Positions 35,132 to 47,047 of a DNA stretch of 64,000 nt are shown piece by piece. Below the pieces are notes generated by a model. That model was given only the letters and a program-made list of their open reading frames with translations, ran no database searches and was not told where the DNA came from. The stretch is taken from positions 4,159,001 to 4,223,000 of the forward strand of contig OY997594.1 in assembly GCA_963921825.1 (NCBI GenBank), written 5' to 3'. Both the position numbers and the translations under genes were made by a program. This stretch comes from Erodium maritimum (Eukaryota; Streptophyta; Magnoliopsida; Geraniales; Geraniaceae). Each line of letters opens with the position of its first letter. Within the stretch, counting starts at the first letter, position 1.

Positions 35132-36862
35132 TTACGATATACTTATACACAGAGAAGAGGTAGAAAACGGGAAAGTCGATACATCAAACACAACATGCCT
35201 TGATATAATAAATTTGTTAGCTTTAATATCAAAACATTTATACCCTCTTTGGTTTGGAGGAAATCCGGTAAACACACACGGTGTAGAGCGAGCCTGCAAT
35301 TTGTTAATGGTTGTGGAAGAAAACAAAGGAAAGCATAGACAACCAAAAACACGGATGTAAGAGTAAGTGGGAACCCGGTTATAAAGAAACCAAGTTGGTG
35401 ACGAAAAATTAAGCAACTTAGAAGGTAGAACATTAGATAGGTACGTGTACATAGACAAAGCATGGTGCCAAAAAGAAGGTGGAATGGAGGCATGAAGCAT
35501 CAAAGTACGAACTATATTGTTAAGACTACGAAGCTTACGTTCGGCGCGACCGTTTTGAGGTGATGTATGAGGGCAAGAGAAGCGAAACACCAGCCCTGAG
35601 GAAACACCGAAATGGGGTGTTGTCGAACTCCTTTCCATTGTCGCACTGAAAACTTTTGATATTACGTCCAAATTGAGTAGAAACAAATGTAGAGAAAGAG
35701 GTGAAAATTTGAAATACTTGAGATTTTTTGCCAAGAGGAAAAGTCCAAACAAAATTAGTATAATCATCAAGTAAGACAAGATAATATTTATGGCACGAGG
35801 AACTCAAAACTGGAGATGTCCATAAATGAGCATGAATTATATCAAATGGAGCCAATGTAACAGATAAAGAAGAATTAAATGGCAATCTAATATGTTTTCC
35901 AAGCACACAAGACTGACAAAAATTATTCAAATTGTCCGAAGTATAACTAATAAGTTTAGAACGACAAATCAAATCGAACACCAGACGACCCGGATGACCT
36001 AACCGAGAATGCCAAACTCCTGGAGACAAAGCGACAAAAGCAGATGAATGAAACGATGAACTAGAAAGAACAGTAGAAGTGGCAGGGTATAAATCTCCTG
36101 TGCTATTGCATCTCAAAATCGGATGTCCCGTACGAAAATTCTTCACACAAAAACCAAGGGGATCAAATTCAAGCGAGGCATTGTTGTCCTTAACAAATCG
36201 ACGTACAGAGACTAGGTTCTTAACAATTTGTGGAGCATGTAAAACGTCATTCAAAGCATAATTAGGGTGGGTAGGAAAAATAGATGATCGACCAATACCA
36301 GAAATGGGAATATGGTGTCCATTACCAACAATGATAAAGCGATTAATATTCGACTTAAAATAAGGACTAAGAGTACCTGAATTCGATGTCATGTGGGAGG
36401 AATCACCGTTGTCCATATACCAATTCCCATCGGGTGGCTGCTGCATAGACAAGTTGGCCATGGCGGATGAAATGTCTGTTGGAACAGCGGTGTGGGCCTG
36501 TGGATTGCCGGTGGGCCGTGGGCCAAGAAGGCCGGGCTGCTGCTGCTTGGCTGAAGACCGGACCCAAGTCTCAGGTGCAGAAGGGTACGGGCAGGGAGGA
36601 TGGGCTTGCTGCTGCAGCTGCTGTGTGTGTCCAGGCCAGGGCCCTGACGGAGCGGCCCAAGACTGTGCGGGCGGCCCTGGCCAGAAAGCTTGCCCATTCC
36701 AAAAGATGGGCTGAGAGGCCCATGCAGGGGAAGAAGACGGCCCGAGAGATGGATGACCACGAGCATAACCCCTACCGCCTCGAGCAGATCGATGCGATGA
36801 ATTTCGCCCACGGGAGGACGCACGGCCACGAGAAGCAGATCGTGGGGATGACTTCTCCATCG
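35132..36862 (-). mobile_element. Ty1/copia retrotransposon fossil, truncated gag-pol
   Basis: Read leftward from about 36862: a Gly/Arg/Ser-rich gag tail, a protease-like region with the SSHMT context, a GAG-pre-integrase segment (VWHSRLGHPG) and the integrase core (YYLVLLDDYTNFVWTFPL, FQCDNGKEF, then SPQNGRAERK). Reverse transcriptase, RNase H and both of its own LTRs are absent. It is broken, with at least one frame break and both ends missing, and probably old. It begins about 90 bases after the helicase stop codon, close to or within that gene's 3' UTR. Confidence 0.85.
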
Positions 36863-36866
36863 ATTC

Positions 36867-37165
36867 CTTAGACGTGGAGGCATCAAGATGTATATCAAGA
36901 GGTTAATTAATCCTCACACTTTCGATGTGGGACACATACTTCAACATTCCCCCTCACGTGTAGGGCTAGACATCTACACGTGGGGCATAACAAGACTGGA
37001 CATCTGCATATGGACCGGAGACCACAAGGTAGAGGTGATAAACAAGCCTTAGGCCGAACCAGCTCTGATACCATGTAAACGCCCAATCCAATCCAAATGC
37101 TCGAACTGATGGGTGGAGGCATTAAGATATATATCAATGTATCATTTTATTCACACACTTCAACA
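36867..37165 (-). mobile_element. TRIM-type miniature LTR element, one LTR truncated
   Basis: Read leftward: LTR 37165-37074 (92 bp, TGTTGAAGTGTG to GTTTACA), primer-binding site TGGTATCAGAGC (37073-37062), a short non-coding interior, a purine tract GTGAGGGGGAA (36957-36947), and a second, truncated LTR from 36946 to about 36867, where the copia fossil abuts it. It belongs to the same broad family as the element at 45624-45955. Old and non-coding. Confidence 0.75.
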
Positions 37166-37651
37166 CCATGAGGATACATTTACTTCAACTACACAATTTT
37201 CTTTACAAATTGTAGATATACATACATAGACGAGAAGTAAACACAACTTGCTCTATCAACATTAAAAATTTGTTTTTTAGTGTCTGATATAATTGAGAGA
37301 AACTTATGACCTTATTTCCACTACTAACAAGGATCAAAATTTATGGTTTTGTGTCATCGCTTTCCTCGAATTGCAGTCTTGAAATGTTCTTCACCCTCAC
37401 CATCCTTAACTTCCTCTATCTCTTCCCAACCCATGGAAACCGGTCGATGAATCGGTTATCGTTAGTAATTCACAAGTCTAACATATATATCCCGAATTTA
37501 AATGTTCTGGTCAATCCTCACTGTATTATGTTTCAAAACGATTGTAAACTAAAGGTGTATATTAATGTTTAGTTAACTCTATAATTACTTGATTTTTGCT
37601 GCTAATGGATTTTTATAAGAATATAATTTATCACATAAAAGCGTCATCAAG
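37166..37651. other. Intergenic, nothing recognised
   Basis: AT-rich. The only frame of note, 37306-37572, has no recognisable motif. Confidence 0.5.
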
Positions 37652-37723
37652 GTCGTTGTAGTATAGTGGTAAGTATTCCCGCCTGTCACGCGGGTGACCC
37701 GGGTTCGATCCCCGGCAACGGCG
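37652..37723 (+). tRNA. tRNA-Asp (GUC anticodon)
   Basis: A 72-nt cloverleaf. Acceptor stem GTCGTTG pairs with CAACGGC, with discriminator G. The D arm contains the A-box TAGTATAGTGG. The anticodon stem CCCGC/GCGGG encloses the loop CTGTCAC with GTC at 37685-37687. The T arm CCGGGTTCGATCCCCGG contains the B-box. There is no intron. A CAA start motif lies just upstream (37648-37650), and a T run at 37724-37728 is a pol III terminator. The sequence matches the standard plant nuclear tRNA-Asp. Confidence 0.98.
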
Positions 37724-37744
37724 TTTTTCTCTTTTTATCGAAGA

Positions 37745-37854
37745 CACGATTTTCTCGGGCTAGGCCCACAGCGAGGGTGGTAAGAGAAAGATGGCCCAGC
37801 ACGATATTCTTGGGCTAGGCCCACAGAGAGGGTGGTAAGAGAAAGATGGCCCAG
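37745..37854 (+). repeat. Tandem repeat, 55 bp x 2, downstream of tRNA-Asp
   Basis: Two units starting at 37745 and 37800, each CACGAT-TTCT-GGGCTAGGCCC then GGGTGGTAAGAGAAAGATGG. They differ at about four or five positions. Non-coding. Confidence 0.9.
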
Positions 37855-38600
37855 CTTATATATCTCGGCGGATCCATCTATCAATTCTTCAAGGACTAAT
37901 TAATTCAATAAATTAGATAGTTTGGTACTCATGATTAGGTCAAAATATTTGATTTCAAAACCTTATTAATGTAAAAATAGAGTATTAAATATTTTTTATT
38001 CTCGAAATACTATTTACCATTGATGTATCTAAGGTTTTGTGACCTTTTTTTAGAGGCCTTGAAAATGCAACACGAAGGAAGAAATAAAGAGTGAGGTACT
38101 AATTTGAAAATGTTAGATGTTGATTGTGAATTGTGTTTGGATATGAATAGTGAAGCTATTTTTAGGTTTGAAAACATAAAGTCACGTGATGTCAAATACA
38201 CACGGTCATCCTTCAGTACAGGAAATAAAAATGAGTTCCGTTGATGAACTGTATTATGTTTGTGGATAAAATGTCCAATTTCGTATTCATTGTTCATCTG
38301 ATTTTCAAATACTACTATTATTTCTTTTCATATTTGTCATCTTGTGTCGAGTTCACGACAGACTGGTTTGTAATCGGGCTTTCTTGTAAGGCAGGACCTT
38401 CCCCAAACTAATTTGCATTAAGCCTTCTTTGGTCAGGTAGGCGTTTGGTATCAAGCTCATCAGGCTCACGAGCAACTGAGATCGAGAATCTATCTTTGCA
38501 CCCGCAAAACTTGTTAACACATCCATCTTCCTGATTAGGGATGAGAAAGGAGAGGTATGAGGTGGCCAATGAAATTGGAAGGTAAGGGAAATACCCTAAC
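37855..38600. other. Intergenic, nothing recognised
   Basis: AT-rich, with only short frames on either strand and no motifs. Confidence 0.5.
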
Positions 38601-38604
38601 ATAT

Positions 38605-39670
38605 AAGAACGTGGTGTAATGGTAAGAAGTGTTGGAATATATATGCAGAACTGATGAATTAAGGGAACAGAATTAAACAATGCAAACAATTGAAAACTGA
38701 AAAGAACCAAGCGGTTGGACGTGCAGAAGCCAAGCAGCAGAAGTGTAGCAAACTATCAGCACTTTGCAGCAGAAACTGTTAGCACTTTGCAGCAGAAATT
38801 ATCAGCAACTGGTTGCACAAAGTATCAGTGGTTGGTTGGTAAGCAAGCAGCTGTGGCGTGGATTAACCACTGACTTGAAAGCAATATTTCCGTGTGACCG
38901 AGGTGGTGATCAGCAGCGGTTGCTCCCCAAGGTTACACAGCTCTACCCAGTAGCGCGCCCACTCGCTCTACTGGATGTGGAAGCAGTAGAACAGTACCAG
39001 AACAAAGGTGTAGTAAAACGAAAGAGGAAGAGAGTAAAATCGAGTATAGTTTGGCTCTGGTTTTTTTGTTGAAAACATAATTAAAAAAATGAGTACAGAA
39101 CCATCTATTTATAGGTTCGAAAGGTGCAGGGGTAAAAGGGTAAAAAAGCCAACGAAATAAGTGAAAAAAGATCAAAACGTTTCAGACAATTTAATTCAGA
39201 ATCAAAACTGAAAAACGTTACAACTTATTTAAATTCAAAAAGATTTGAATTTCAGAAAGTCTTTTATCCAAAAAATTAATTCTTGCCCGTCCCGCAGGGG
39301 CTCCACCCGAACCCGAACCCAAACCGTCCCGTCCCGTCCCATCCCGACCCGGACGGACGGCGGCGGCGGCAGCAGGCGCGAGGCCCATTCCAGTCCAGCC
39401 TGCATAAGGAGCCCAAGAGCTTGTTGAGCAAAGATAAGGGGGTTGAGTTTATTAATTCAACCAACTCCCCATTTGTTTCCGATGTGGCACCCAAAGCAAA
39501 AACTAAAAAGGCTTTTGGAAACCACTATTCCAACAAGAAAGCTTTTGGATATTTACAAAGGAACATGAGTTCGATTTACCATAGGAACACCCTGAATTAT
39601 TTTTTGTTTCTATCTTAACTACCCCTGATTTTTTTTCTCTACTTGGCTACTCTAAATTTTTTTTTGGTTT
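38605..39670 (+). mobile_element. Possible tRNA-derived SINE split by a solo LTR
   Basis: Left of the LTR is an A-box-like TGGTGTAATGGTAAG (38612-38626). Right of it, after the duplicated target, is a B-box-like GAGTTCGATTT (39567-39577). Without the LTR and one target copy the boxes would be about 35-40 bp apart, the spacing of a pol III promoter. A T-rich tail follows (39600-39670). The 5' boundary and target duplication of the SINE itself are not resolved. Confidence 0.45.
38630..39535 (-). mobile_element. Solo LTR, 906 bp, copia-like
   Basis: It starts TGTTGGAATA and ends TATTCCAACA, the terminal inverted repeat of a complete LTR. It is flanked by AGAAG (38625-38629) and AGAAA (39536-39540), a near-perfect 5-bp target duplication. 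Read leftward it carries a TATAAATAG box (about 39106-39114) followed by a transcribed-leader-like stretch, consistent with leftward orientation. No internal domain is present, so it is the product of LTR-LTR recombination. Copia assignment is by length and layout only. Confidence 0.8.
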
Positions 39671-41350
39671 CGTCCTTGGGTGAGGGTGAGGGTGAGGGTT
39701 AGGTTTAATTTTGTAGAATGTGAAGTCACTGATAAAAACCATTAAGCATAAGCGATACTGACATAAAACCAACCGACAAACTAAACAAGTAGAGCACCAT
39801 GTCTCATTAGGACCATGAACTTGTCACACAAACTAGATGGCGAACACTAACACGTCGGCGACTAGCACCGCAAGCGATAAAGACAGTTCCGGTGAGCAAT
39901 ACCCACCCGAACATAGAAACCTCTAAAATGAATATGAAAGTAGCAGTTGAAAGGCACAATGGCGTAAATATTCACCGGCGACCATAGCCTTAAACCAGCG
40001 AGTCCTAGACACAACAGTGGAAGGAAACAGAAACATATCAAAACATAAATCGATAAAGGGGCAATGTGGAGACACAAAACTTAAGTTGTAGAGAGGGATA
40101 TACCAGTATCAGTACCACGACGAACCGCTACATCCACGACGATCAACTCCCGGGAAGATGAAGAAACAGGTCCCACGACCGGATCTAGAGCAAAACATCA
40201 GGCACCACACCACGACGAACTGCATGATTCACGACGATCAACACCCTGATGGATGGAGAAACACGTCATACGACCAGATCTGCAACGATACGCCTGGTAA
40301 CCAAACGAATCACCAGAAGCAGCTAACCAGTTCCACAACGATTGACACCCCAGGGATGAAAAAGCGCGTCCCACATCCAAAACTGAATGAAGATGCCTCC
40401 GATGACACGAGGGAGGCAACACCGACACCTCCGCGGGGAACAAACCTATAATAGAGATGGGAACACCGGAGGCCAACACCAACCGGACCAAACTCCTTGA
40501 GATTGAATCCACCGCAATCACCACTCTCCATGAACAAACAGTGATTACCCAAACTCCAGCCACAGAGGCCGGGTCAGGCGATGACAAGGAAAAGAATGGG
40601 AAATAACAAGAGAAGTCCCAATTCAATCTCGATCCGCCTCCGAAGCATGGCTTGAAGTAGAAGATCGACTAAGATCCAGTTGCACCTCGGAGTCCAACGA
40701 TGCATAGACAGAGAAGAACCAGCTACTAGACAGAGTCTGATCAACCGGGTGAAGTTGACCAGACCCAAATCGACCCGACCCGACTCAATACAACCCAGAT
40801 CCGAAACCGGATCCGGATTGAGTACCACCCATAACGAACCCAACGCGAAGAGACGCCGACCGAGCTTCCACCGTGGAACACAACCACCAGAACGAGCAAG
40901 GCAACGCCAAACCCCAACCATCACTCCAGCCCAACCCAAGAAGGACCCCAACAACACAACCAAGCACGCTTCGACCATCCCTGTAGCAGATTTGCAAAGA
41001 CCACAGCGCCAGACGAAGCTTGACGACGAGTCGGACCGTGCAGCAGAAGACGACCCACCTCACCGAAGCGAAAAAGCGTTAGAGCTCTAGAAGAAACACC
41101 AGAGAACATGTAGAGGCAACCTAGAGCCCCCAGAGGGTGGAGAGGAGCTGGTCGGAGAAGAAGCAACCGAAGCACATCTGGACGGAGCCAAACGAGACCA
41201 GACGAAAAGAAACAGAGAAAAATGATAGAAGAAGAAGGGGAAAAGAAGGTGGAGGAAGGGACCATCGACGACGACCATGGTCGGAGGCCAAGGTGTCGCC
41301 GACAGAGAAGGAAGCACAATATAGTAGCAACTAGGATTTCGCAGAAACAT
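39656..41350 (-). mobile_element. Poly(A) retroposon-like element with internal repeats
   Basis: Read leftward: a GC-rich leader (from about 41350) with proline/serine-rich frames, then three diverged units of about 110 bp (40080-40400) sharing TGGGAC, GTTGATCGTCGT and CAGTTCGTCGTGG, a T-rich segment, and an A run at 39668-39656. The same layout is seen at 54048-55125, 51803-53231 and 61500-63020. No reverse transcriptase is present and no target duplication was found. Confidence 0.45.
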
Positions 41351-42289
41351 AGAGCGTTTTTAAGAAGAAAATTTGTGAGTTACTTTGTTTAGCTTAATAG
41401 TTACTATTGATTTATTATTTAGTCACCTCCATTTTAGACTATGGACTGCACATGTTCTTGGGTACATATAGTAGAGTCTCTGAAAGCTCGACCCCTCCTT
41501 TATTATTGGAGGCCAATCCCGCCTCCGCCTATTGTTGATAGCCGGTCTCTACGATTGACGACCCACTTAAACACCATCAGGCTCCAAAATTGGTGGTCTA
41601 TATCGATTCTTGTAGTCGACATCCACTCCGTAATCACACAATCACAACGTGACACGTGTCTCGACCGTTGGAACCAACTTCTGAAAATTAATTATAATAA
41701 CTTTTTTTTATCAATACACCACATTTTCTATTTTCTCCTCGAACACTCTATTTTTTCTTTCTCAAATTCGATATTTTCTTACTCTAAAATTCTCCTTCTC
41801 TCACGGGTAAATCCTCCTCCAACCATCTATGCCCGAAAGCCGACCATTTACTAAATTAAGGTTCTAAAAATTGCAAGGGGCTAGTAGGATGGTTAGGGCT
41901 TTTAATAGATAAGTTGGAGAGTAGATAAAAATTAATTAGAGATTAATCAAGGATTAGACGGAGATTAATAAAAAATTAATCAAATTAATCGGATTGACCA
42001 ACAAAAAAAGTAACACTTAAACCACACCTAATCGAAATATTTAAAACACTGCTCAAAATTCAATCACAGCCGAAATGGATAACAAGGACAATGGCTATCA
42101 ATAACCTTTAAACATTATTTTTACCTTCCCAAAGTTTCATTTTTTTCTGATCAAGAGTTACAGTTCATAGTCAACTATTTGATTAAATCAGGTGTCAGTA
42201 ATTAAATGATAAAGAATTGCAGTTGAATTTAATAAACACAAAGTTGACTCTGATCTGATCCCGATATCGAATCATATTCTCTGTCATTT
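41351..42289. other. Intergenic, upstream region of dihydroorotase
   Basis: AT-rich, with no convincing gene. The frame 41441-41854 (137 codons) has no recognisable motif. Promoter elements for the downstream gene may lie in the last 200 bases but none stands out. Confidence 0.4.
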
Positions 42290-43311
42290 TTCAGATTATA
42301 GCTTCCATACAAGAGATCTGGGTATCTTCTATCTGTGCTCTCCTCCATCTTCTTCTTCCTCCCGCTGCGCATCAGGTACAAACAATGTTTCATTCACTCG
42401 GAAACAGTCTAATATTAGCTAAAGGTAGTCTTTTTTCGATTACCCAGTAACTGTGCAGAGAGATAGAGTGAGAAATCGGAAACTCTATCAAGTTAGCTTT
42501 CGATTGGACCGACCCTTTTAACTTGTGCCCACAAGCTGTTCGATAAAATGACTGCAAGAGCCCCCTTTGCCTAATTGCCTTTGATTTTGTTATTTTCCTT
42601 GCATTACTATGGAACAGCTATGAGAAATAGTTTGAATGCATATATACAAATCATATCCATTTTTGCCTTTTTTTCCTCAATTTTATCTTGTACTTGGTTG
42701 CAAGAGGAATCCACTGATACTAGTGTCTATATTTTTTTAATCTCAATTATTTCACTTGAGATTGAAAGAGGATGGGAATTTTGAAATGTTTCATCATGAT
42801 GCTTATTTATCCTCCCTTGCCATGCTTTAGAGAAATGACTTCAGTTTGGAATGTATTTGGCTGCATTTTAGGTTCAGTTATGGAAACTTGGAATCATTTT
42901 GGTTCTTCATTGGTCTTCTCAAGTATGATGCTTTTTGTGTTATCAGTTGCTCTGGTGTAGCCATTACTTCTCACCTTTTATGGTGATTTCTATGATCAAG
43001 GATTATCTCATAAATTGCTGTTTAAGAGTTGTTTTTTCGCATAAAAGAAGCTATTGTGTTATTATGTAAATTTTACATGCAAGTCAAAAGATAAGTGTAA
43101 AAAACAACCACTTCTGTAATTGCAAGGGGATAACTTGAGTAATGCTTTTATGAAGTCTCGATAAGATATTTCATCTGGCAACTGTTGGCTTTAGTAGCTC
43201 TGAGCGTCCGATTGAATTTGCGTAACTTCACATGTTTCCACTGTTAATTTATCTGTCACAGTTGCCCACCCGAAGTTGGAACCACGTAACCAAGTGAAGG
43301 GTGAAGCAGCA

Positions 43312-46174
43312 ATGGAGCTCACTTTAACCAAACCTGATGATTGGCATCTTCATGTCCGTGATGGCGATCTTCTTAAAGCTGTTGTCTCTCACAGGTTACA
43401 TTAGTTTAGCTCATTCATGATTGACTTGCATGGCATTTCTGATTGTGCTAATGCAATATTTTCACAATCATGTCCTCATTGGTTAAAAGTATTCTTGATC
43501 ACTAATGTTTGTTTTTGTTCATGACTTTCATACTGTAGTGCAAGTCAATTTGGAAGGGCAATAGTGATGCCAAATTTAAGACCCCCAATTACTACCACAA
43601 CTGCTGCTGTTGCTTATCATAAATCTATCTTGGAAGCACTGCCTGCTAATAGCAAATTCACTCCACTCATGACACTTTACTTGACAGATAAGACAAGTCC
43701 AGAAGAGATTAAACTGGCCAGTAAGTTAGAATAGAGTATTTTCTTCATTTTATGTGCTAGAATTTCTAAGTATTAGACCACCTCCAGCGTAGGGCGGATT
43801 AGACGGGTGAATCGGCGAAAAAGGGTTTTGGCGAAGTGCCCACGTTGTGGGCGAAGGATTCACCGTCCTGCTCAATTTGCCCACCTTGTGGCCACTTGCC
43901 ACGTGACACCTGGATATTTGCCCCTATTTTCCCATGCACTGGGCTTATAGCACTGTGGAGGGTGGGCGAATCAGCTGGTAAAAGGGGGATTCGCCTGGGT
44001 TATTTGCCTCCAGGGTTGGAGATGCTCTTAGTGATTGGTAGTTTTGGGCTTTATCTCTTGGGGAATAACTAAAATGACTCGATCACAGTTCTATTTTATC
44101 AATTAAATTTTATATATGTCAATCTGATGAAATGCTTATGGTAGGTAGTTATGAGATTTATATGCAGTTCACTTGGAGTACTGCATTTTCATTAAAACAG
44201 ATTCTCCTTGCTCTTTTGATTTCGTACTTCCAGTTTTATAATTTAATGAAAATGTGCATTAAATAGGAAGCAGCGGGGTTGTTTTTGCTGTGAAGTTATA
44301 CCCTGCTGGTGCCACAACAAATTCACAAGATGGCGTTACAGATCTTTTTGGAAAATGTCTACCTGCCTTGGAGGAGATGGCTAACCAGAGTATGCCTCTG
44401 TTGGTAATTTCTTCAAACTGTTAACTTTCTTAATGTCTATATCTTTTTGAGTGATGACCACGGAGTTTTGTTAGCCCATCTTGATTATTCAACTTACTGA
44501 TTACTTCTACAATTCTTCATCTATGCAAATTAAAATCAAAGTGGAAGCTTTTTTTAATATATATTTCTGTTTGAAGAACTCTTCTTGTTTTCTTAATGAA
44601 TTTAACAATCAGTATGTATACTTTTTCTTTGCAGGTTCATGGGGAAGTTACGGATCCTGATGTTGATATATTTGATCGTGAGAAGATGTTCATTGACACT
44701 GTTCTGAAACCTTTAATCCAGAGGCTTCCCCAGCTAAAGATTGTCATGGAGCATATAACTACTATGGATGCTGTTAGATTTGTAGAGTCTTGTAATGAAG
44801 GTATGCTTAGCTAAAAACTGTTTTGTGCTTCCTCTCTCTCTCTGTCTCTCTCTCTCTATGTAAATAGAATTATCTACCTGGTTTATCTCATGCTTGCAGG
44901 TTCTGTAGCAGCGACTGTTACACCACAACATCTTCTTCTCAATAGAAATTCCCTCTTCCAAGGAGGACTGCAGCCACATAATTACTGCCTTCCCATACTG
45001 AAAAGGGAGACCCATAGTATGTACCTTAAACATATCACTTCTCTAGTGTGTGCTATTGAGCTTTCTATCATTTTAGCTGATAGTCTTTGTATATCGTTTA
45101 ATGATCGTGTTCCTCGATGTATTAGCTTATGATAAATAGAGTGCGCTCATGTTACGTACCCATGAATACTTCTATTGACTATATTTTTCAGTAAGTTTAT
45201 TTATTTTATTTTTGTTATCTAGGGCAGTCTATTGTCAAAGCTGTGACCAGTGGAAACAAAAGGTTCTTCCTCGGGACTGATAGTGCTCCTCATGAGAGAA
45301 GAAGAAAAGAATGTTCAAATGGATGTGCTGGTATCTATAGTGCTCCAGTAGCCCTGTCACTATATGCGAAGGTTTTTGAGGAGGTATATATTTATCTTAC
45401 TTTTACTTGTCAATTACATGTGGCATAGGTCTCCCAACAAGTAACCTTCTCCCTTACTTTTACAAAGATACCTAAATTTGAGTTGCAACAGAACTTGTAA
45501 AAATGTCCGAAAACTCTTAACAACAATTGATGATTTGGAAAGGGAAAGAACATTTAACAGAAAACTTAGTAGATTACTTCTCATGAAAAATATTAAGAAT
45601 GTCATATGAGCTACATGGATTAGTGTTGAAGTGTGTGTCCCACCCACATCAGAAGTATGTGGATGAATTGACCACTTAAATATCATATTGATGCCTCCAC
45701 CCACAAGGTTGAGCTTTTGGGTTGGATCGGGTTTTAACATGGTATCAGAGCTGGTTTGGGCATGTGAGTCTGCCCTAGTGGGCATGAACCTCCCTTAGGT
45801 GCCCTAGTTTGCAATGTGTGCAAGGCCCGCACGTGAGGGGGAATGTTGAAGTGTGTGTCCCACATCGGAAGTATGTGGATGAATAGACAACTTGATGAGC
45901 ATATTGATGCTTTCACCCACAAGCTTGAGCTTTTGGGTTGGATCGGGCTTTAACAATTTTTTTTATTTGTTTCTTCTAGGCAGGTGCACTTGACAAGCTA
46001 GAGGCATTTACTAGCTTCAATGGACCGGATTTCTATGGGCTCCCGAGGAACACTTCGAAAATTAAATTGAGCAGGACTGCATGGAAGGTGCCCGAGTCTT
46101 ACTCATTTTCATTCGGAGATATAGTTCCCATGTTTGCAGGCGAAACACTTGAATGGCAGCCATTGGAGATATGA
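43312..46174 (+). CDS. PYR4: Dihydroorotase (PYR4 type)
   Basis: Seven coding exons: 43312-43394, 43539-43720, 44267-44403, 44635-44800, 44900-45016, 45223-45383 and 45980-46174, all with GT-AG introns, giving 346 residues. It catalyses reversible cyclisation of carbamoyl-aspartate to dihydroorotate, step 3 of pyrimidine synthesis. Zn ligands: WHLHVRDG near the start, the Lys in [15 protein letters not shown] in VHGEV, MEHITT, and the Asp in GTDSAPH. A 5' UTR exon ends at 42375. The frame stays open upstream of the ATG to the acceptor at 43261 but I see no in-frame ATG in the preceding exon, so a targeting peptide is not visible here. Introns carry a MITE and a TRIM. It looks intact. Confidence 0.95.
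43776..44027. mobile_element. Harbinger-type MITE in dihydroorotase intron
   Basis: A 252-bp element flanked by TTA on both sides (43773-43775 and 44028-44030). Ends GACCACCTCCAGCG and GGTTGGAGATGCTC are imperfect inverted repeats. It shares GTGGGCGAAGGATTC with the MITE at 378-641. It lies in the intron between 43720 and 44267. Confidence 0.8.
45624..45955 (+). mobile_element. TRIM (terminal-repeat retrotransposon in miniature), complete, in dihydroorotase intron
   Basis: LTR1 45624-45739 (116 bp) and LTR2 45844-45955 (112 bp), both TGTTGAAGTGTGTG to TTTTAACA or CTTTAACA. LTR1 is followed at once by the primer-binding site TGGTATCAGAGC (45740-45751, initiator tRNA-Met type). A 104-bp non-coding interior ends in the purine tract GTGAGGGGGAA before LTR2. 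It is structurally whole but carries no genes. Flanks ATTAG and ATTTT do not make a clear target duplication. It lies in the last intron, 24 bases before the final acceptor. Confidence 0.9.
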
Positions 46175-47047
46175 TTGAAGCTTACCTGCAAAGAAAACAA
46201 TGTTTATTCATGGTGTTTTCCTTTATCATCTTATTTGTTGATGCCTTGAGAAGAAACTTCATCAAGAAAAGTAGAATTCACTTCACTTCTTAATGATGCA
46301 TTAGCAAGCAATTCAGCGCAAGAATAAAAATAAATAAATGATGGATGGATGGTTTTGGTACATCTTCTGGATAGTGTACATTATAATATACATCAACTTT
46401 GGTAATACTATCGGTTATATATGTTACGCTGAATTCAATTCACATTGAGCTAAAGATCCTAAAGATGCTTATTTAGCAAGCTTAATATTTTCCAGATAGA
46501 TACAGGCATACAGCTACTTATTAATTATGCTCTAATTTTTGTCATCTGGTAAGGCCGACATTATTTTATAGATAATTCATGTTGGACTTTTGTGGCTAGT
46601 TGATACCCTTTTGCAGCTTCCTCTTTGTTTCCCCTAGCTGGAGATTATACAGTAGAGACACAAACTCTGACAAACACAAAACATATCTTCTCATTTCCTG
46701 TGATATCTTTTGTGGTCCTGAGGTGCTGCTATTGTGGAATAAATTTCCCTGTCCTTTGAAAATTTGCAAGTCAACTGTTGAGCTTATTTATGAGTCAATG
46801 CCCATTAGGCAGGCAACTTGCAAGTCAACTGGTGAGCTTTACAGGTATTGTGGCTGTATGCCTCAGTCTTTCGTTTACTCCAAGCATGTGAATTGCAGTT
46901 TAGTCAACATTGGCTGCTTTGAACTACAAGCAAATTTAGCTTTCAATCCTGAGTTTAAGAGTTCTTTTTAATACTGAATTATTATACTGAAAACTCAGCA
47001 TCTTCATATCCAATTTTCTCTTCATTGTTACTGGTTTTTTGGTTGTA
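46175..47047. other. Intergenic between dihydroorotase and the receptor kinase
   Basis: The first part is the dihydroorotase 3' UTR (AATAAAAATAAATAAATGA near 46323 could be a polyadenylation region). A short direct repeat AACTTGCAAGTCAACTG-type occurs near 46765 and 46815. The frame 46600-46971 has no recognisable domain. Confidence 0.5.

Noticed and set aside
38764-39618. Frames of about 100 codons
   Set aside because: They lie within or across the ends of the solo LTR and have no recognised domain.
40158-41334. Several 65-140-codon frames on both strands
   Set aside because: All lie in the GC-rich body of a retroposon-like element. GC-rich sequence yields long open frames in several phases by chance, and no motifs were seen.
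46600-46971. 123-codon frame upstream of the receptor kinase
   Set aside because: No domain and no signal for splicing into the kinase, which has its own ATG and signal peptide. Treated as intergenic.
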